From Orobanche coerulescens (lineage: Eukaryota; Streptophyta; Magnoliopsida; Lamiales; Orobanchaceae), in NCBI GenBank assembly GCA_033398695.1, contig CM065814.1, positions 16,116,358 through 16,180,357 of the forward strand: a stretch of DNA of 64,000 bases. Direction: 5' to 3'. The number at the start of each line of letters is the position of its first letter. Position 1 is the stretch's first letter. Shown here one piece after another: positions 58,500 to 64,000 of this stretch. The notes beneath the pieces were generated by a model. It made no database searches and had not been told where the DNA came from. It saw only the letters and a list, made by a program, of their open reading frames with translations. The position numbers and the translations under genes are program-made.

Positions 58500-59285
58500 T
58501 GTTTTTACACAACTGCACAACAACGCCTCCTTCGGAACCTCCTTCCTCTTTGATGATACTAAAAATTGTCTCGAAAGCACTTTCGAAGACCAAAATTTCT
58601 TGAACCTCCTGAATGTAAAATCAACAAAAAATAATATAAGGATACAAATTATATGGGAGGACACATTTTTTACCAACAATGCAAAAAGAAAAGAAAAATA
58701 ACCTCAGCCTCCCGAGTCAAGTATGTGAGAAGTAATAGTGCCTCATTGCGTATGACCTCAGAGAGAGACAGAAGAAGGAAGAATAGAAACACGTTTTTTT
58801 TTCAATATAACATAAGTGGAGACGGTTGAAAATACAATGAATCTCAAAAAGTATACCAGCAAGATACCTCACGGTCCATGAGAATGTCCATAAGCCTTGT
58901 GATATCTCGAGGAATCATAAGAATAGCTTCTTGCAGCCTGGTCAAAACAAAAAATGAAACACATACCTATTATGAGAATTTGTTAAAAGCACTGTCAATA
59001 ACTGGAATGTATAATATCGGACATATAAATCCCCCCGACTACAAAGGTATTGTATTAGCAAAGCATACATGAGCCTAGTCCGAACATTCTACAACATTTG
59101 GCATAGAACTATCTGACCAGTAGACTCAAAAGAAGAGAAATGCTTCCCACTTCTCTTGAGAGTAAACCACTATCCATTAAAGCTGGTTGATTCTCGTTCT
59201 TTGATGCCTTTACATGTTCAACTGGACCTAAGGCGCTTACAAGAGTTCCGAGAGCCCCTCGCACCTTCATACCTCCAAAGAAGAT
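58500..59285 (-). pseudogene. Golgin p115/GC6 (Uso1-like) tether gene fragment
   Basis: Minus-strand exons: about 59276-59110 (RGALGTLVSALGPVEHVKA, PALMDSGLLSRE, ISLLLSLLVR then TAG), about 58940-58870 (RLQEAILMIPRDITRLMDI, ending at a GTATCT donor), about 58755-58700 (VIRNEALLLLTYLTREAE) and about 58607-58514 (VQEILVFESAFETIFSIIKE, GGVVVQ). These follow in order the armadillo-like head of plant p115/golgin candidate 6 (MAG4), a vesicle tether for ER-Golgi transport. The exon between the first and second (EEDFYVRY region in the family) is not found, and after VVVQ the sequence loses the expected continuation and a consensus donor. The coiled-coil tail is absent. Homology is strong, function lost. 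Confidence 0.85.
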
Positions 59286-60811
59286 TTATTACATCAGCAA
59301 AATCCGATAAATATGAAATCATAGGCAAGCAAAAACTCATTAAAAATACAAGGATAGGGAGACAATCAAATTTAATCCAACCATAGACTCGACAAACAAC
59401 ATGGGCATATGTAGAAGCTTTCAATGCAAATATTAGGTGGGTCGGCAACCACTTGATGAAATTCTGACCACTTAAGAAACGATGTTACACAAAATATAAG
59501 ACAAAATAAGCCTCAAACCATTTCTACATCATCGCATCTAACATCCCAAAACCTCCAATTTTCCCAGATCGCATTAAATTCCCCAAACCCACATCAATTA
59601 CTCACCAAATCGCATATATAAGCAGAGGAATCCAGCCAGAAAATAACGCACAATTCAGGCTCACATCACTGAATGAAAAAAATAAAATAAACACGTATTT
59701 AGCAATTAAAGCGAAAGATGGATAACAGAGAACACAAATCAGAAAAAAAAGCAAAACCAAAAAAAAAAAGACGAACCTCTGTGAAGCAAGAGATTGAAGA
59801 ACAAGACAGTAGTCACGAGGGAAAAAAAACCCTACCCAAAAAAAGCGACCCTTTGCGAAGCAAGAGCCGAGCAAATAAAAAGAAAAGAAAGAAAGAACGA
59901 AGAGAAGACATCATAAAGAAGAGGAATAAAGGTGGAGCTGTCACACGGGTCGTCGAGGCAGAGAGGTTCCGCGACAGAGAGGTGAAGAAGGCACCACAAG
60001 CAGGAGGCGGGCGACGAAAGATCGCATCTTCTATTATACGGCTACGATATAGATATATATATATATATATACCTATCCTTACTTTGGTCGTGTTTCTGAG
60101 AGTCGCGACTCTTTCTTTTCATTTTATTAGCCGTTCTTTCCAGTCTCTATCTGCTTCCCACATATGTGTTTTGCCTTCTTTCTTTTCATTGATCTTCTTC
60201 TGGAAAACTCGTTCACTTATTCGGGTATCAGTGTGCTTTTTCTATTTGTCTGCTCTATCGCGGTTCCAGTGATTTTGGGGCGCCGCTTTTGTAGAAGTGT
60301 TTCTATAGGATTCCTTCACTGTTAGGGTTTCGCGCTTTGGGTGTTTTGGGGCGGTTGTTTCTTATTCGGAATTTATTAGGTTTCTCTTTATCAGTGCATG
60401 TTCTGATTGCTGTAATAAATCAGGGCATTGATTTTCTTTTCAGATTCATTATTTTCTTTGGGTTTGGTTTGGCGAGCTGTTGCATCGGCGAGATTGTTCT
60501 TAGGTAATCATTTCTCACTGCTTTTTTCCTTTCGTTTTATTTTTTGATATTTGTGGTGTGATGTCTTCTTCTTTGTTAAAGTTCTGAAATTTTGTCTTTC
60601 TTAATTTTTCCTGTTATTTGTTCATCTTTGTTTCATTATTATTTGGGTTTCCCTTTCTATTCGTTTTAGAAAACTCTTTGGTATTATTTTTGGCTCCCTG
60701 CTTTCTTTTTATTCTGCTCCTTAATATTCTAGTGATGTTGTTCACATATGTATATGAAAATGAAATTTAGTTTCATTATCTTTTCTTGGTTTAAGAAAAT
60801 TCCTCATTATC
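59286..60811. promoter_or_regulatory. Divergent leader and promoter-like region
   Basis: On the minus strand, 60000-59600 is rich in CTTC/TTTC words and contains CGATTTG followed by GTGAGT near 59610, like a 5' leader with its first donor for the p115-like fragment. On the plus strand, 60100-60520 is also pyrimidine-rich with AGGGTTTCGCG (60325), typical of plant leaders, leading toward the NYN fragment. (AT)n at 60050-60072 lies between them. This may have been a bidirectional promoter. No coding sequence is supported, and the lysine-rich frame here is the complement of the C/T-rich leader. Confidence 0.45.
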
Positions 60812-61773
60812 TTTTTTCTTTTAATTTCTTCACTCCTCGTTTAATATGTAGCAAACCATGTTGAATACATGGTGTCTGAGATGAAGAATTGGGCAGAGAA
60901 GCGTGATCATGCCCAAACCATTTTTTTGGTGATTTCCGGTGACAATGCATTGGCACCGGCTCTAAAAGAGTTCTGTAGCCGAGACCATAAAGTCATCGTG
61001 GCTCACCCTCCCCATGGAGATTATTCAGATCTTGTTGCAGCTGCAACTTTTGTGTAGGATTTTACTAGGCTTATTGGAGGAGGATGCCCCTATCAGTCTA
61101 CTCCTGAGATGGTACATTTGTAACTCGTATTTTTTACTAGACTTTTAACTTAACTATATTTTACTATTCACATTATTGTACTATGGAATTATGCAGATAG
61201 AAGAACACATTTATGGGGTGTTGGTCGATGAAACTATGATTCAGCCGAATATTGTGTCACACAGGTTATGATTCTCGATTCTGATTTCCCCTAATTTCCT
61301 CCAAAAACCCTAATTTCTTTTGGACAATGACTTTCACATGTTGCATAAAACACGATGGTTTATTTACAATTTTCTAATTGCTATATTCCTAAGTTCGTGT
61401 TCTAATTGCAAATGGAGTGAAGCTCGTGATTGGATTTGTAATTTTCCTATATTAAAGTTTTAAGACATTTTTATATATAAGATTGAAATAATCCCTTTTG
61501 AGTTTCAATTAGAGGGGCGTGATGAATATTTGATGGAACTGCAGTATATTATTACTATGCATGAAGTTTTGGTTCAGAAAATTTCGGAACTTTTTGCTTG
61601 TCTGAATGGACAATTTCAAAAAAAATAAACTAATCAGTTGGACTGCAACTATGTATGTACTTGTGGAAGGTATCACAATGTTAGTTCATATCACCTGCAT
61701 CTATTGATAGTTAAAAGATTGTGGCTCGTGTGTTTGCCTATGTTAAATTTAGTGTAGTTCTTTGCTTTTGTTT
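60812..61773 (+). pseudogene. NYN-domain gene fragment, copy 2 (duplicated, broken)
   Basis: Nearly identical to 11077-11826 plus 20690-20923. It contains the second NYN exon (60852-61111) and third exon (61197-61264) with the same splice sites, but not the first exon. The Trp codon in TYVWDF has become TAG (61055-61057), and three bases are missing in exon 3 (MILQPN to MIQPN, in frame). The sequence runs through the site where element C sits in copy 1 with only a short deletion, so copy 2 is an empty site. Homology ends at 61773, exactly before the MORF exon in copy 1, where a gypsy gag fragment begins. Confidence 0.9.
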
Positions 61774-62686
61774 GTCCGGAACTTCTTTCCGCCTTTAGAA
61801 GGATGTGGAGGTTTCCTAGCCGAATAAAAGGAAGACTGGCCCTTGCGGGCCCCACCACTCTTGTTTTCTGCAAAGCTGCCGGTCACCTTATGCTTCTTTG
61901 CCTCTACTGATTTCTCCACCGCCGCCTCTTTCATGTCGTAGGCCAGCGCTTTGTCTTGATACTGTCGCAACGTAGTACACTCGAATCCGGACATGTACTG
62001 CTGAATCTCCGGCTTCATCCGCATATCAAAATGAAAAATCTTTTCTGCCTCCGTTCTGACCAAGTGTCGCACACAAGTCACCGATGATTAAAAGTTTTAA
62101 TTACATCATCACGAGATGCCTCCGAACTCGTGGTGAGAAAACTCTCGGATCTTTGCCTCTCTAATCGACGAGGACAATGTGCTTCCATCATTAGTTTGAA
62201 TTCCGTCCAATCCGCATTATGATTCTCGGGTCGAATAGCTTCCCACCAATCAAAGGCCTCCCACTCGAGAAAATACCGGGCAATGGGAACCTTCGGTCCT
62301 CGGGATGCTTAAGACCCGCGAATATCTTCTCCAACTCCTTGAGCGTGATCCCAAGTAAGTGCCTCACAGATCCACAAATTTTGGCGGGTGCAATTTAACC
62401 ACCTCGGCAAGCCATCTGTCTCCCTGCTATCCTCGTGGTGCCGCTGTCCCATCGCCGTCTGCATGCGATCAACGACTGAGCGAATCGGTTTATCTGCGCC
62501 ACCACCTGTTGAAGCACTCCCGGCATGTTAGGATTTGCGTCATCATTCGCCGATCCTTGCCGCCCTCGAGAATGGGAATCGGTTCGACTAGCCGATATTT
62601 CGGGGTAGTTGCGGAATCCTCATGTCTCATGTTACCACGTCCGCGTCCACGACCGCGTCCGCGTCCACGTCCTCCTCTCAACATAT
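61774..62686 (-). pseudogene. Gag of element I, truncated
   Basis: On the minus strand an ATG at about 62686 starts MLRGGRGRGRGRGRG, followed by interrupted frames and then 62040-61774 with HFDMRMKPEIQQYMSGFECT and YQDKALAYDM. It is similar to the Gag of element G (KPRVRHYMSGFACTTLKEYQ). Frame shifts separate the two parts, and the gene stops at 61774 before the zinc knuckles, at the junction with the NYN copy. Confidence 0.85.
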
Positions 62687-62910
62687 CGTAAACGCAATTT
62701 CTCAATATCCGTAACAAAATTTTTCAAATAAAGTCCGTCAATACTCACAAAACAAGAATTAAGTAAAACGGTAGTATAAGAGATTAAGAGACTTACAACC
62801 ACGGTCCACATGACGACTTGGTGAACAAAGGATGTTACAAACGACCCGTAAATCAAATAACGTAAGCAGACTCCAACTAAAACCCGATCGCCAAGATATC
62901 CATGAATCTT

Positions 62911-62923
62911 AGCTCCGATACCA
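62911..62923 (-). other. Primer-binding site of element I
   Basis: On the minus strand TGGTATCGGAGCT, between the LTR end at 62929 and gag. It carries the same A-to-G variant as F and G. Confidence 0.85.
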
Positions 62924-62928
62924 TATTC

Positions 62929-64000
62929 GTAACACCCCGAGATATTCGAATAATTACTGCCGTAAACCCTTTAAGTAAGGATTTACAAGGCTAATTAAAA
63001 AGAAAGTAAATCTAAGACATCAATATCGGAAATTCAAGTTTGTGAAAACGCATAACCGGTTCAACGAGTAATTAATACAACCATATCGAATTAATATCAA
63101 TAAGACACGCGTACTCGAGTACGAAACCAAACCAAGAAAACAAATCTCCAATAACACTAAACATCATCAACCCCTTCGTCGCCACGCTTTGTGCATTTGT
63201 TTCTCTGCTCCTCGGCTACCCGAACATCAAAACAAATGTCCAGCCCGAAGGTTAGCAAAATGATGCTATTACAAGTATCATATTAAACAATTCGAATATG
63301 CATCAACAATACATAACAAGATACACCACACGGACTTCCGCTAGGAATCCGACAATGCGAATCTACAAGATTCCATTACACAAAGATGGGTATTCCAATG
63401 ATCCAGCGCCCTCAAGATAGATCCCAAGATGATCCCGTCGGACCAACACGAGGTGGAAATAACCCGTCCAATGATCCGGCGCCCTCGGCTAGATCCCAAG
63501 ATGATCCGTCGGACCAACACGAGGTGGACATCCGATCCAGCGCCCTCGGATAGATCGTACAACGTATACAAACACAACTCATGCATACACATATGCCAAA
63601 TCATTATGTTCATCAACATGAACATATAAACACTATATAACGAATACCATGGCAAATCAACGAAGTAAATATCATGTTCAACGTCATGAATAATCATACG
63701 CATGCTCCAAAATACCAATATTAACATATCACGATACTTGCCTCAAGATGGCAAGAACGATATACTTCAATGATCTCAACCCACTCGAAGGTCGCCTACT
63801 TCGATCAACGTAGCTAGGTGGAACCTTAACTAAAGGAATGATATAATAATCTTCTCAAGGCGATCAATGGTTTAACAATTCGGCCTACGGCGAAAAGCTC
63901 AAAATAAACAAGTCTGCGGATTGCTTAGCGCGCTACGTACTCTACGTAACGTGCGCTAAGCCGACTGTTAGCGACGCTATCGTATAAGACTAGCGTGCGC
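62929..64000 (-). mobile_element. 5' LTR of element I, continues beyond the window
   Basis: On the minus strand it ends ...TCGGGGTGTTAC next to the primer-binding site. It contains three tandem blocks with GATC(C)GTCGGACCAACACG (63390-63560), related to those in LTR A, and a GAGGCAAGTATCG word (63735). The start of a TAGCG...CGCTA array appears at 63925-64000. The U3 start is outside the window. Confidence 0.85.

Noticed and set aside
59718..60272. Lysine/arginine-rich 184-residue plus-strand frame
   Set aside because: It is the complement of a C/T-rich leader on the minus strand, continues through an (AT)n run, and shows no domain.
1..64000. tRNA, rRNA or other structured RNA genes
   Set aside because: No cloverleaf with A/B boxes was recognised by eye. 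The tRNA-like words found are retrotransposon primer-binding sites only.

Overview
This 64-kb window is nuclear DNA of a flowering plant, very probably a eudicot. It is AT-rich and intron-bearing, and it is dominated by Ty3/gypsy LTR retrotransposons whose primer-binding sites match initiator tRNA-Met. No intact host gene is visible. What remains of host genes are exon fragments, most of them broken: a NYN-domain (MARF1-like) ribonuclease present twice, a MORF/RIP organellar RNA-editing factor, an HSP90, and a golgin p115/GC6-like tethering factor.

Layout. 1-5454: the 3' part of one plus-strand LTR, then a second LTR whose U3 start is replaced by an inverted copy of its own U5. 5455-10790: the 3' end of an RTE-type LINE and AT-rich repetitive DNA with duplicated exon-like blocks. 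10798-22160: NYN exons interrupted by an 8.85-kb gag-only retrotransposon (11827-20674, TSD ATATA), then MORF exons and a coiled-coil coding remnant. 22160-27840: microsatellites, a TIR element, a Tat-type integrase tail, a pogo/Emigrant-like MITE, a decayed copia element and an HSP90 pseudogene. 27844-55328: a three-level nest. A minus-strand gypsy element (G) is split in its protease region by a plus-strand gypsy element (F, 32943-51703, TSD AAAAC). F is split between RNase H and integrase by a minus-strand composite element (H, 39222-47873, TSD TGTGG), which itself carries a third, foreign LTR. 55329-60800: remnants of a minus-strand p115-like gene and pyrimidine-rich leaders. 60812-61773: a second copy of the NYN locus that lacks the gag-only element and has a premature stop. 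61774-64000: a truncated minus-strand gypsy gag and its 5' LTR, running off the window.

The most unusual signal lies in the LTRs. Immediately upstream of the TATA box, each complete U3 carries an array of 12-bp palindromes spaced about 20-24 bp apart (mostly 23). In the best-measured elements they form clusters of four, separated by spacers built around CCAGT...ACTGG. The TATA box falls at the next position of the same register. The palindrome word differs between families (TAGCGCACGCTA, TTACGGCCGTAA, GTGCCGCGGCAC), but the spacing is kept. This looks like a modular promoter or regulatory array shared, and possibly exchanged, among these retrotransposons. All gypsy pol genes seen are broken by stops, frameshifts or insertions, so no element here is autonomous as it stands.
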